A program made the position numbers and the translations under genes. The notes beneath the pieces are model-generated. The model saw nothing but the letters and a program-made list of their open reading frames with translations, was not told where the DNA came from and searched no databases. From Deinococcus taeanensis (GTDB lineage: Bacteria; Deinococcota; Deinococci; Deinococcales; Deinococcaceae), in NCBI RefSeq assembly GCF_020229735.1, contig NZ_CP083460.1, positions 1 to 64,000 on the forward strand: 64,000 bases of DNA, given 5' to 3'. Shown here in pieces: positions 16,908 to 25,387 of this stretch (position 1 is its first letter; the number at the start of each line of letters is the position of its first letter).

Positions 16908-18896
16908 TCAGTCATCAAGGAGATTGTCCAAAGTGCGTATTACTTTGTCGCCCATAAGCACAATCAGACCAAACTTCATATCATCAATATCCCCAGCGTG
17001 AGCATCGATACGATTCTGGTCAAGTTGATCAATAAAAGCTAGTAGCTCGATCTTTTGTATTGCTGCATCTTTCCTGTCACTTTGCATTGCCTGGAATGCC
17101 CCCCATTCTTTATCGAGGATTGACTTAATATCTTTTAGATATAGACGAGATTTTAGAATTTCGTCCGGATTTATACCGTGAAGCTTCGCTTTGTCGTATG
17201 AAACAGAATGACTAACTAATGACGCTCCCCATTTACTAACTCCATACTTAAATTTTAAGCCTCTCTTAATGAGCTTCTTTAGTCTATCTTCACAACCATT
17301 TCTGATACGTCCAATCTCAGATCTCTTCCATTCAACTGTCAGCTCTTTGGGTTGCTCATTTTTAACTGCTGATTCTTTTTTCTTGCTATTCCTGATATGT
17401 CTTTTAATCTCAGGAATCATAGAGGGTATTGTTATGTTTTTATCGGAATCAACAAGGCCATACCAGTGAAGGTGGTTAGAGAATTCCGGGAATTCTTCCG
17501 AGAGTGATATAAAGCTCTGACGATCTTGATTTGCAAGCATCCCAAGCATTTCATATTCTTCAGGGTACCACCTACAAATCTGATCCAAAATTTGTCTGTA
17601 AAATGAGCTCAAAATTTTATTGATTTCTTCAGTATTCTTTTCGAATGTTGCCTTCGTAATCTTAGTCGGAATTGCGTAAGCTTGACCCAGCGATTTATGG
17701 ACTGTACTGCAGGCTAAGCGCACAAGCATAGGATGGCCGCCATAATACCGCTTGAGGTGCTCGACTGCATCACGATCAAACTGTAATCCCATGTATCTTC
17801 CAAGGGAATTTACCATTTTTCCAAGCTCATCTATCTCAAGCCCCGGCATGTATTGAGGTATAATCCAATTAAAGAGAGGATTTTCTGAGCCTTCAAAGGT
17901 CGACTTTTCAGCAACGTAACCATTTACCCCCGATAAAATAAAAACTATATTTCGGTTCGTTGTATGGATCGCCCTTATAGTCTTCCAAAAGTCGATGAAA
18001 TCTTCTTTCCAATGAGGATTCTTTTCGTTAACTGGACTGATGTGCTCAATTTCATCGATCGCGATGACGTAGGTTACTGTTTTGTCAAGCTTATTAGTTA
18101 GTGAGGAAAAACGCTTCCCCCCGCTGGCCTCCGTATAGTCATTACCTATTTGTTCGTCTTTTGGCAACATTTGCTCTGCAATGTGTTGAAGGAGCTGCCA
18201 CCATCTTAAGGAGTAAACGGCTTGGTTTTCAGCGTTTATAGAAATCATCTTGAATTTATTGGATTTCATTAAACGGCTCATCTTAAGAAGAACCGAGGTC
18301 TTTCCTGTCCTTCTTAGACCGAATATCCCAATATTTTCACTCTGTCTTATTTTTGCCCTAATCTCGTTAATGATAGCCATACGGCCAAAGAACATCTCAT
18401 CGCTCTGCAGAGGCTGTCGAATATCAAATAAGTCACTATTGATAGCAGCTCTCCTAATAGTATTAGTCAATTCCTCCGACATTTTGTCAAATTTCAAGTC
18501 ATCATTAAGGAAAGGTACGATGATCCTAGTGGATCTTGGATCATTTGAAGACTCAATCGCAGAATCTTCAAATTTATTACCCACTCCTGTTACGAATAGT
18601 AGCAGATTATCAAGGTCCTGATTATTAAGACACAAATTATCAGCTAGTCCCAACAAGCTTTTTCTAAAGTGTGAATCTCGAGTGACGATAAGTAATATCT
18701 CAGAGGAGCTTCCAAGAACCTTCTCGCCATGAATATCCGGCTTTAAAAAGAAATAATAAATTCCCTGGGAAGTGGATTTAGAATACCTAAATCCACTCTT
18801 TATATTAAAGAGTTTAGTAAATGGCTCAAGCAAATTTCTAAGATCCTGCTGACCGTTAAGTATTCCCGAGCGCAAGCTTGGATTAATCTCTCCCAT
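16908..18896 (-). CDS. AT-rich P-loop ATPase with possible C-terminal HEPN domain
   Basis: ATG 18896 is preceded by GGAGGAAAT, a much better start than 18926; it gives 662 aa. The N-terminal 150 residues are unrecognised. The ATPase core shows FFGRMAIINEI, then GIFGLRRTGKTSVLLK (Walker A) and YVIAIDEIEHISP (Walker B). It is followed by winged-helix-like sequence (YGGHPMLVRLA), as in archaeal-type or STAND ATPases. The last 150 residues end with LDQNRIDAHAGDIDD, resembling the R-x-x-x-H core of HEPN ribonucleases. Codon use is AT-rich, unlike every neighbour, which indicates recent transfer. ATPase-HEPN proteins often act in abortive defence; that role is inference. Confidence 0.65.
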   Translation of the reverse strand: MGEINPSLRSGILNGQQDLRNLLEPFTKLFNIKSGFRYSKSTSQGIYYFFLKPDIHGEKVLGSSSEILLIVTRDSHFRKSLLGLADNLCLNNQDLDNLLLFVTGVGNKFEDSAIESSNDPRSTRIIVPFLNDDLKFDKMSEELTNTIRRAAINSDLFDIRQPLQSDEMFFGRMAIINEIRAKIRQSENIGIFGLRRTGKTSVLLKMSRLMKSNKFKMISINAENQAVYSLRWWQLLQHIAEQMLPKDEQIGNDYTEASGGKRFSSLTNKLDKTVTYVIAIDEIEHISPVNEKNPHWKEDFIDFWKTIRAIHTTNRNIVFILSGVNGYVAEKSTFEGSENPLFNWIIPQYMPGLEIDELGKMVNSLGRYMGLQFDRDAVEHLKRYYGGHPMLVRLACSTVHKSLGQAYAIPTKITKATFEKNTEEINKILSSFYRQILDQICRWYPEEYEMLGMLANQDRQSFISLSEEFPEFSNHLHWYGLVDSDKNITIPSMIPEIKRHIRNSKKKESAVKNEQPKELTVEWKRSEIGRIRNGCEDRLKKLIKRGLKFKYGVSKWGASLVSHSVSYDKAKLHGINPDEILKSRLYLKDIKSILDKEWGAFQAMQSDRKDAAIQKIELLAFIDQLDQNRIDAHAGDIDDMKFGLIVLMGDKVIRTLDNLLDD

Positions 18897-18929
18897 ATTT
18901 CCTCCATAAAGCACTTTGGCAGCCAACAG

Positions 18930-19117
18930 CTACACACATTTCGTCAACCAATTCGTCAAATCCCCAAAGGCACACGTCTTTGCTCAGCGTCGCTATTTTT
19001 GGGCGTCACAGTCCACAAAAACTCAACTCTGCCGATATTGATGCCTCACTGTAGCGAACTGCACAAAGAGCAATTGACAGATTTGACCAGGATGTTGGGG
19101 GTACCGACATCTGGTGT
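18930..19117. other. Intergenic, no gene seen
   Basis: The stretch between the AT-rich ATPase gene and the IS4 element returns to mixed composition. It carries no ORF or repeat I can support. Confidence 0.4.
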
Positions 19118-20311
19118 GGCACACCTCTCAGCACCTGACACTTCGAGAAATTGACGTTCCTGTTGGCGAAAATGGCGTGCTGAGCAGCCCAAGGCAGGCC
19201 CAGAACGCGTTACCGCCCCACCGGACCGCCTGACCGAGCACCTGCCAGCCGATGCGCACCTGGCTGACCACGGCCCGGCCGCGGTTGTACTGCCGCGCTG
19301 GGCTCTCTTGCACGGTCTGCGCGCCCACCCGGGCCATCCACGCCAGCGCAAGACACAGCAGTCCGAACAGCCGGGCAATTCGATCCGGGGCGGTCATGTG
19401 CATGGCCTCCAGGTTCAGCCCGCGGCCCTTCAACGACGAGAACGCGGACTCGATGCCCCAGCGGAGACGATAGGTGTTCAAGACGTCCAGGACGGGAAGA
19501 TCCGAAGCAACGATCACCCTGTCCCCTGCGGGGGCCAGGGTGATGACCACGTGCATCCATCCGCCGAACACCCAGGTCCCTTCAAACAGGGTCCGCACTT
19601 CGCCCGGTTGCAGTGTGGTGAACAGGTCCCGGGCAAGGTCATCCTCGACGCGGGTGTTCTTCCGGATGCGCATACACTGACGGATGCGTTTCCAGCGCAG
19701 GAAGGTGCACCATTCCTGACCGACGAACTCGCGGTCCGCGATCAATGCGGCCCAGCGTCTGGCGGGCAGCACTTTGAGCAGGCGAGCGACCAGGAGGATG
19801 CGGGCCGCGGTGCTGCTGTTCCTTTGATGCGGCAGGATCGACCAGACGAGGGGGATGACTGCGCCACCGAGGATGGCCCCCAGCACCAGGATGTTCAGCG
19901 GGGTCTGGCCGTAGTGCCACGTCGTCCGGTCCATGATCAGCGTGAGTTTGCCCTCAGCGAGCAGGGGAAGCAGGACGTCACAGACGTCCTGCGGAGTGAG
20001 TTGAGCGTCGTGGAAGACCCGGGCCACCGTGCGGGTTTTGGAGTCCATCGTGGCGTTCCTGGGCAGATGGAGGGCAATCTTCCGGTGCAGCGTGGATTCC
20101 GCCTGGAGCACTGCCAGGAGCACTTCCGCGAGCCGCTTCAGGGCATTGAGGCGGCGATGAGGCAGGTGGGCTTTGAGGTGAGCGGCCAGCGTGTCAGCAT
20201 GCAGTCGGGCAGAACCTTTGATCGTCACAGACCAAGATGCTGCCCTTTGTCATGCCGCACTGCGTCCAGGACGCCATTCAACGCGAAGTGTCAGGTGCTG
20301 AGGGCACACCT
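19118..20311 (-). mobile_element. IS4-family element with 9-bp target duplication
   Basis: The element is 19127-20302. Terminal 19-bp inverted repeats are perfect: CTCAGCACCTGACACTTCG on the left and its reverse complement on the right. It is flanked by GGCACACCT at 19118-19126 and 20303-20311, a direct repeat expected of IS4-type transposition. IS630 copy 2 begins at the last base of the right-hand duplication, so the two elements are abutted. Confidence 0.88.
19128..20228 (-). CDS. IS4-family transposase
   Basis: The 366-aa protein has LTLIMDRTTWHYG (first Asp), ALIADREFVGQEW (second Asp) and the YREK-like C-terminal block YRLRWGIESAFSSLKGRG with the catalytic Glu. It fills the element between the inverted repeats and its stop codon lies inside the left repeat. 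It looks intact and so possibly active. Confidence 0.88.
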   Translation of the reverse strand: MTIKGSARLHADTLAAHLKAHLPHRRLNALKRLAEVLLAVLQAESTLHRKIALHLPRNATMDSKTRTVARVFHDAQLTPQDVCDVLLPLLAEGKLTLIMDRTTWHYGQTPLNILVLGAILGGAVIPLVWSILPHQRNSSTAARILLVARLLKVLPARRWAALIADREFVGQEWCTFLRWKRIRQCMRIRKNTRVEDDLARDLFTTLQPGEVRTLFEGTWVFGGWMHVVITLAPAGDRVIVASDLPVLDVLNTYRLRWGIESAFSSLKGRGLNLEAMHMTAPDRIARLFGLLCLALAWMARVGAQTVQESPARQYNRGRAVVSQVRIGWQVLGQAVRWGGNAFWACLGLLSTPFSPTGTSISRSVRC

Positions 20312-21358
20312 ATTGATAACGACGTAAATACGAGCTGGTATGCTGGAGGTGTGGCTGAATGGCATCCATCCAAATACTCCCGAGCGCAGCTGGAGGAACG
20401 TCGACTGGCGGCGACCCCCTGGCTTCAAGGGGGCCAGCATTCACAGCAGGTGATTGCCCAGCACTTCGGCGTGTCCGTACACACCGTCAGCAACTGGAAG
20501 AAACGCCTGAAGCGCACCGGTAGTCTCCAGGCAACGGTGACGACAGGACGCCCCTCCCGACTCACCACCGCCCAGCTCGAACAGGTCCGCACCCTCCTGA
20601 GGGAGGGTGCGCTGCACCATGGCTTCCCTGACCCGACCTGGAGCACCAGACGAGTCGCAGACCTGATCGGGCGGCACTTCGACGTGTGGGACCACCCCGA
20701 TCACGTCCGGAGAATTCTTCGTCAGCTGGGGTTCACGCCCCAGATGCCGGATGGACGGGCAGCAGAACGCAATGAACTCCGGATCGCGTCCTGGACAGAA
20801 CAGGTGGCGCCGGAGTTGGGAAAAAAAGGTCGCGCAGGGCGCCACCCTGGTGGACCTGGATGAGGTTGGCTTCTCGCTGAACGGTGTGCGAAGACGAACG
20901 TGGTCGACCAGGGGCGTCACGCCCCTGGTCACACTCCCGGCCAACTGGGAAAAACGCTCGACGATCGGGGCGATCACTTCGGACGGTCGATTCTTCCAGC
21001 ACACGAAGCATGGGGCGATCCGGGGTGGGGACGTCATCCGGTTCTTCCAGCATCTGATGCGCCATGTGCAGGGGGAGATCGTGGTGGTGCTGGACAACGC
21101 GGGCATTCACCGAGCGAAGGCAACTCAGGCGTTCGTGGATCTCCACGAACGCCTGTCGCTGGTGTTTTTGCCGCCGTACGCTCCGGAGTTGAATCCAATC
21201 GAGCTGGTGTGGGCGTACGTGAAGCGGAATGTGCTGGGGAACTTCTGTGCCCGCTCAGTGGGCGTGCTGAAAGCGAAGCTGACGACGGCCTGGCAACGGG
21301 TTCGGTACATCGACCTGCCTCAACATTTGATGGACTTTAACTTATGCCGTTATCAATA
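20311..21358 (+). mobile_element. IS630-family insertion sequence, copy 2
   Basis: It begins TATTGATAACGACG and ends CCGTTATCAATA, with the TA target at both ends; length is 1048 bp. It is clearly related to copy 1 throughout but diverged at many positions, so the two did not arise by recent transposition of one copy. Confidence 0.85.
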
Positions 21359-21359
21359 A
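20351..21359 (+). CDS. IS630 transposase copy 2, two frames joined at an A7 run
   Basis: The first frame from GTG 20351 gives MAEWHPSKYSRAQLEERRLA and the HTH VIAQHFGVSVHTVSNW. It reaches a run of seven A at 20821-20827. The second frame gives TLVDLDEVGFSLNGVRRRTW, VVLDNAGIHRAK and LPPYAPELNPIELVWAYVK, ending at 21359. As in copy 1, a +1-equivalent slip at the A-run is required to make a full DDE transposase. Confidence 0.8.
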
Positions 21360-21378
21360 GATTAAGTTGCCAGCACCC

Positions 21379-21563
21379 CGCTCGGTGACTGGCAGTTCGT
21401 GGGGGGGAACGGGGCGATGACGTACGAGACGCGTGCGGGCAGGCCCTTGCAGGTAGGGTTGGTCTACAGTCCTGACGATGAATACCGCTCGTTCATGGAG
21501 ACGCTGCCTGAAGGGGCGGACGGCATCCTGTACGTGATCGTGGAACCTGGCCCGTTCTATTGA
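21379..21563 (+). pseudogene. Truncated gene remnant between IS630 copy 2 and the MITE
   Basis: An open frame reads TPLGDWQFVGGNGAMTYETR, then LQVGLVYSPDDEYRSFMETL and ADGILYVIVEPGPF, up to a stop created at the MITE edge. The composition and residue pattern look coding. The 5' end is lost next to a short segment (AAGTTGCCAGCACCC) resembling the end of the IS6-like element at 45441. The gene family is unknown. Confidence 0.4.
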
Positions 21564-21670
21564 TAACGGCGTAGCTTTGTATCGGTTGCCGTCAGACTTC
21601 AGGTGTCTGGGTGACCTTTATCGCCGACGGGGCTGGACGGGAGCAAGGCGAACCTGTGCCGTTATCAATA
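21558..21670. mobile_element. 113-bp MITE with IS630-type ends, copy 1
   Basis: The unit is bounded by TATTGATAACGGC and GCCGTTATCAATA, the same terminal repeats as the IS630 elements. It has no transposase. A second 113-bp copy in opposite orientation lies at 30011-30123. It is a non-autonomous element presumably moved by an IS630 transposase. Confidence 0.8.
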
Positions 21671-22421
21671 AGGCACTGAATGCCGTGGCCATCACCAACC
21701 TCTCCGCCAGTGATGAACTGCGGGTGTTTGGAGAAACCCTCACCCGGCTGGACACACCGCGCCCTTCAGGGCGCGGTGTAAATACCCCTCCGACGACGGA
21801 CCGGCCACTTCCTGAGTCTCACCAGCAGGCAGTGTCCGCTCAGAGGAGGCTGTATGCGGGCCCAGCCGGCTGGGCCTCAGAGGACTTTTCCTGGAAGCCA
21901 GACCGTCGATGAGATCACAGCGGGAGATTCCGGCACGCGAACCATTCAGGCGTCTTGGACAGAAGTCACCGCAAGGGAAAGGTCTGTGTCACAGCAGTTG
22001 ATTCACCAACCGCTGGGGCTTCCCGCGGCCTGATCCGTCTCCGGAACAGCGCTCGTTCCTATGACGCGACCTACCCCCCAAAGGATTCCAACGGTAACGC
22101 CTCCTCCGCTTTACCATCGTCCTCTTCAAGGAGGTGTAGGACAGCTGTACGAGCCCCCTGACCTCACCTCAGGCAATGGAAGACCATTCCTGAACCCGAT
22201 GAGCCCTCACGGCCCTTGTGTCGCCCAACAGACCTATTCTTGACTTTGGATTCAGGCCGCTCAGTCGCATCGAGCTCAGGATTCCTCAGATCAGGAGAAG
22301 ACCGGTTCCGCTGCATCGTCAATGGATGAGGCACCTTGAGGGCCTTCCACCATCCTGGCGTACATCCAGTTTGGCCTCCCCCGCACTGGAGAGTTCATAA
22401 CTCTCCACGCCCGATCCGCCT
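21671..22421. other. Gene-poor stretch upstream of the rep cluster
   Basis: No intact gene is supported. From 21676 a short open segment (ALNAVAITNLSASDELRVFG) looks coding but ends near 21780 in a hairpin (ACCGCGCCC/GGGCGCGGT). The rest to 22421 shows no domain, repeat or convincing ORF on either strand. Confidence 0.4.
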
Positions 22422-23807
22422 TCAATCCACCAGGTCGGTTGTGCCGGGGGAGCCCTGCCGGTTGCCCCAAAGCAGCACCGTTTGTGCAGGCTGGCTGTCC
22501 TGCTTGAGCGCGGCCAGCTCCGCGGCAGTGACCAGGCCACGTAGATAAAGTTCGGTCGCCGTATCCTTCAGCGCCTCAGGGAGCATGATCTTTCGAAGAA
22601 TGAACCAAGCGGTCTGGACAGAGCGCTCCTCGTCTTCAGGGGCCGCCAGCAGCGGCTCAGCTGGGGCTTTGGTTCGGGCTGGAGAAGAGGGTTTCTGGAC
22701 GGTAGTCTCCTCGGTCACGGCGTACTTCAACGGGTTGCGGAGAATATCCACCAGGAGCCCACTCGTGTTCTTGGCCCGGTAGCCGCCGGCGATCAATGCA
22801 TCGTAGGTCCGTACCGCCTCCTTCACAGCCTCCAGACCGTATTCCGACGCGTACTTCAGAGCAGCGCCCTGGGTGATGCGGCGGCTGGTCAGGGCCGCCA
22901 CGGCCTCCGGACGGGCCGGTGATGTCGTGGTCTGCGCGAAGACATATTGCACGTCCTGCTCTTTGCCGCGCCCGATATAGCTGACGTCCGCCAGAAAACC
23001 CGAATCCAGCAGCTGCTGATGAGGCGCGTGGAGTGCCCGGCGGATGGTGTCCGGCCGGCCGTTGATCCCCAGCCGCTCCGCCCAGGGCAACAGGGCCGTC
23101 TGATACACCAGCTGCTGTGGGCGGTCCACCGGGTTCTTCTCGTCTTCCAGCTTGCGGTACAGCGTGCGCGTCAACGGCTGGTTGAGATTCCTGAGAATGT
23201 TCAGGTCGACTGGCCGGATGTAGCCGAGCCGGATGCTCCGCGCAAGGTCGGGATCCAGGGTGACCTGAAACAATGCTTCAGCGGTCAGGAATTCTTCCTC
23301 GAAATGGGTTGGGGCTCGCCGCCGTTCGATGACTTTCCAGTTCTGGATCAGGCTGGTGCTGAGGGATTGATAGGTTTCGTCCTTTCGGTCGTACCAGCTA
23401 TCCGTGATGGTGTAGGTGCTGTTGCGCAGGCGGGTCAGGCTGGGTTTTATGGCGGCGTAGCTGTGCCCACCGATGGGGAGCGCGGCGTACACCAGCAGTT
23501 GATACGCCGTCACGCGAAATGTGTTGTCTTGAGGCATGCCTGCGCCGATGTAGGCGTTGGTCAGCCCGAACAGAATGTCGTTGTCGATGCCGTGCGGCAC
23601 CACGTCGTTCGCACTGGCGACGCAACTGACGTTGACAGTGATGCCGAGGTGATCGGCGGACGACCAGGAGCGTGTCCAGGACGTCATGGTGTCCGGTATA
23701 CGCGAGGCGGCCAGGACCAGGGAGAGCCGGTTCAGATTGCGTTCCTCGCTACTGGAGAGCATCAGCTCCTGACTTGTCTGCGCTTCGGACGCCCTTTTCC
23801 GTGACAC
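22422..23807 (-). CDS. Plasmid replication initiator protein 1 (iteron type)
   Basis: The 461-aa protein is a Deinococcus-type plasmid Rep. It shares many blocks with the second Rep at 25317-26432: PHGID near residue 70, FRVTAYQLL, TRTLYRKLE, QQLLDSGFLADVSYIGRGK and GLLVDILRNP. Two winged-helix domains are expected. A further C-terminal part (from about residue 370) is present here and missing in the second Rep. It is transcribed away from the iteron array at 23972-24320, the usual rep/ori arrangement. It should bind the iterons to open the origin. Confidence 0.8.
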   Translation of the reverse strand: MSRKRASEAQTSQELMLSSSEERNLNRLSLVLAASRIPDTMTSWTRSWSSADHLGITVNVSCVASANDVVPHGIDNDILFGLTNAYIGAGMPQDNTFRVTAYQLLVYAALPIGGHSYAAIKPSLTRLRNSTYTITDSWYDRKDETYQSLSTSLIQNWKVIERRRAPTHFEEEFLTAEALFQVTLDPDLARSIRLGYIRPVDLNILRNLNQPLTRTLYRKLEDEKNPVDRPQQLVYQTALLPWAERLGINGRPDTIRRALHAPHQQLLDSGFLADVSYIGRGKEQDVQYVFAQTTTSPARPEAVAALTSRRITQGAALKYASEYGLEAVKEAVRTYDALIAGGYRAKNTSGLLVDILRNPLKYAVTEETTVQKPSSPARTKAPAEPLLAAPEDEERSVQTAWFILRKIMLPEALKDTATELYLRGLVTAAELAALKQDSQPAQTVLLWGNRQGSPGTTDLVD

Positions 23808-23908
23808 GCCTTATGGTAGCGCTGGTTGGGTCGTCGGAGAATCGTTCGTGACGTCCTTTGATTGTTGATCATTCTTTTGGGCGTTTACTGATAAAAGATT
23901 GTTTAAAA

Positions 23909-23930
23909 AGATTGATGATCATCATCAAAG
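23909..23930. promoter_or_regulatory. Rep operator candidate (inverted TTGATG/CATCAA), site 1
   Basis: AGATTGATGATC...CATCAAAG lies in an AT-rich stretch about 100 bases before rep 1. Almost the same motif (AGATTGATGACAACATCAAAG) is found before rep 2 at 26523-26543. This suggests an autorepression or initiation site used by both Rep proteins. Confidence 0.5.
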
Positions 23931-23971
23931 CTTACCGAGATCGAGCGTCTGGCACACTGTTTTCACTTCGA

Positions 23972-24320
23972 ATTCCACAAGTCCGCAATAGCAATTCCAC
24001 AAGTCCGCAATAGGAACAAGAGCTTAACTCCACAAGTCCGCAATGCCGTCACTTCGTGACTCCACAAGTCCGCAATATGAGCTCCACAAGTCCGCAATAG
24101 TGTGGATCACTGAATTCCACCAGTCCGCAATAGGGCCACGTCGCATTTCCACAAGTCCGCAACAGGTTTTGGAGCCCCAATTCCACAAGTCCGCAATATG
24201 AGCTCCACAAGTCCGCAATAGTGTGGATCATTGAATTCCACCAGTCCGCAATAGGGCCACGTCGCATTTCCACAAGTCCGCAACAGGTTTTGGAGCCCCA
24301 ATTCCACAAGTCCGCAACAG
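23972..24320. repeat. Iteron array 1 (12 copies), probable origin
   Basis: Twelve copies of a 20-bp unit, consensus NTTCCACAAGTCCGCAATAG, start at 23972, 23994, 24026, 24059, 24081, 24114, 24146, 24180, 24202, 24235, 24267 and 24301 (starts accurate to a base or two). Spacing alternates near 21-22 and 32-34 bp, so copies lie on one helix face in groups. Two blocks of 121 bp (about 24061-24181 and 24182-24302) are tandem duplicates differing at one base. An AT-rich region lies on the rep side. Confidence 0.85.
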
Positions 24321-24566
24321 GGGGTAGGGGTGTTTCGGAAGACATGAGGACCAGGCTGCTGACCAGTACGTGCAGGGAGAGCCCAGTGCTCTCTACGCTG
24401 AACAGTTGCTGGGACACGCGCTTTCCGCAACTCCAGGCAGAGCGACTTGTTTTGCACCAGGAACGATCTGAACAGCGGGGCATGGCGGAGATGTTCAGGT
24501 CACACGAGATGGTCCTCATCTTCCAGGCACACATAACGTTATGTGTGATTCCGCTACCCTAGGGAC
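24321..24566. other. Region between iteron array 1 and the IS6-like element
   Basis: No gene is seen. A 20-bp perfect palindrome, CACACATAACGTTATGTGTG, lies at 24528-24547, about 20 bases from the IS end. It may belong to the origin (for example a host-factor or termination site). Confidence 0.45.
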
Positions 24567-25387
24567 GGTTGTGGCAAGTTGTTGAGGTAGGGTGACGCGG
24601 TGCTGAGCGGTCAGAAACTCCCTGGTTACCGATTCCCCCTTGCGGTGATCAGTTACGCCGTCTGGCTCTACCACTGCTTTACCCTGAGCTACCGGGACGT
24701 CGAGGAACTCTTGCTGGAACGGGGCATCGCCGTCACCCGCGAGTCCATTCGGACCTGGTGTATCAAGTTCAGCGACCCCTTTGCCCAGGGTCTACGCCAT
24801 CGAGAACCCCGACGGGGTTCCCGGTGGCACCTTGACGAGATGTGCGTGGACGTGGGCGGTGTCAAACACTGGCTGTGGCGGGCCGTCGACGAACACGGAG
24901 CCGTGCTGGACGTCCTCCTTCAGGAACAACGCGACACCGAGGCCGCCAGATCGTTCTTCCACCGATTGCTGGAGGAATACGACGTGCCGGAGGTCATCCA
25001 TACCGACAAGCTTCGGAGTGACGGCGCAGCTCTTCGGGAATTTCCTGTGCTCCACAGCGTGGAGCACGTCCAGATCGTCTCCACGGCCCGCTGTAACAAC
25101 CTGATCGAACAATCCCACCGCCCGACACGACGCCAGGAACATCAGCAGCGAGGTTTCCGGTCACGGCAGCGGGCACAAGGTTTTCTCAACCTGCACGCCC
25201 GCATCACGAATCTTCACCACCCTGCTCGCTCCACCGTTCCCGCTCGCCACCGGCGTCACCACCAACAGACCGCCTTCAAGACGTGGCAAGAAACCGTGCG
25301 GCAGGCGGCCTGAACTTCAAGCCGCCTGCCTTCCCGCAGCCCCTCTGCTTCCGTGAAGCACAACCACCTCAACAACTTGCCACAACC
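24567..25387 (+). mobile_element. IS6-like insertion sequence, copy 1
   Basis: Perfect 22-bp terminal inverted repeats bound the element: GGTTGTGGCAAGTTGTTGAG at the left, its complement ending at 25387. It is 821 bp with one transposase gene. No 8-bp target duplication is visible, which fits co-integrate or recombination history. Its right end cuts into the second rep gene. A remnant of the same kind of element lies at 10485-10605. Confidence 0.85.
24600..25313 (+). CDS. IS6-family transposase, copy 1
   Basis: The 237-aa protein has the family HTH/linker (YHCFTLSYRDVEELLLERGI) and the DDE core WHLDEMCVDVGGVKHWLWRAVDEHG, VIHTDKL and NNLIEQSHRPTRRQE. The start is a GTG at 24600 just inside the left repeat. 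One residue differs from the family norm: HTDKLRSDGAA where copy 2 has HTDKLWSYGAA. It is otherwise intact. Confidence 0.85.
   Translation: MLSGQKLPGYRFPLAVISYAVWLYHCFTLSYRDVEELLLERGIAVTRESIRTWCIKFSDPFAQGLRHREPRRGSRWHLDEMCVDVGGVKHWLWRAVDEHGAVLDVLLQEQRDTEAARSFFHRLLEEYDVPEVIHTDKLRSDGAALREFPVLHSVEHVQIVSTARCNNLIEQSHRPTRRQEHQQRGFRSRQRAQGFLNLHARITNLHHPARSTVPARHRRHHQQTAFKTWQETVRQAA

Noticed and set aside
23972..24320. Regular short repeats that could be mistaken for a CRISPR array
   Set aside because: The repeats are 20 bp with 1-14 base gaps, the gaps are not unique spacers (a 121-bp block is duplicated), and a rep gene adjoins; they are iterons.
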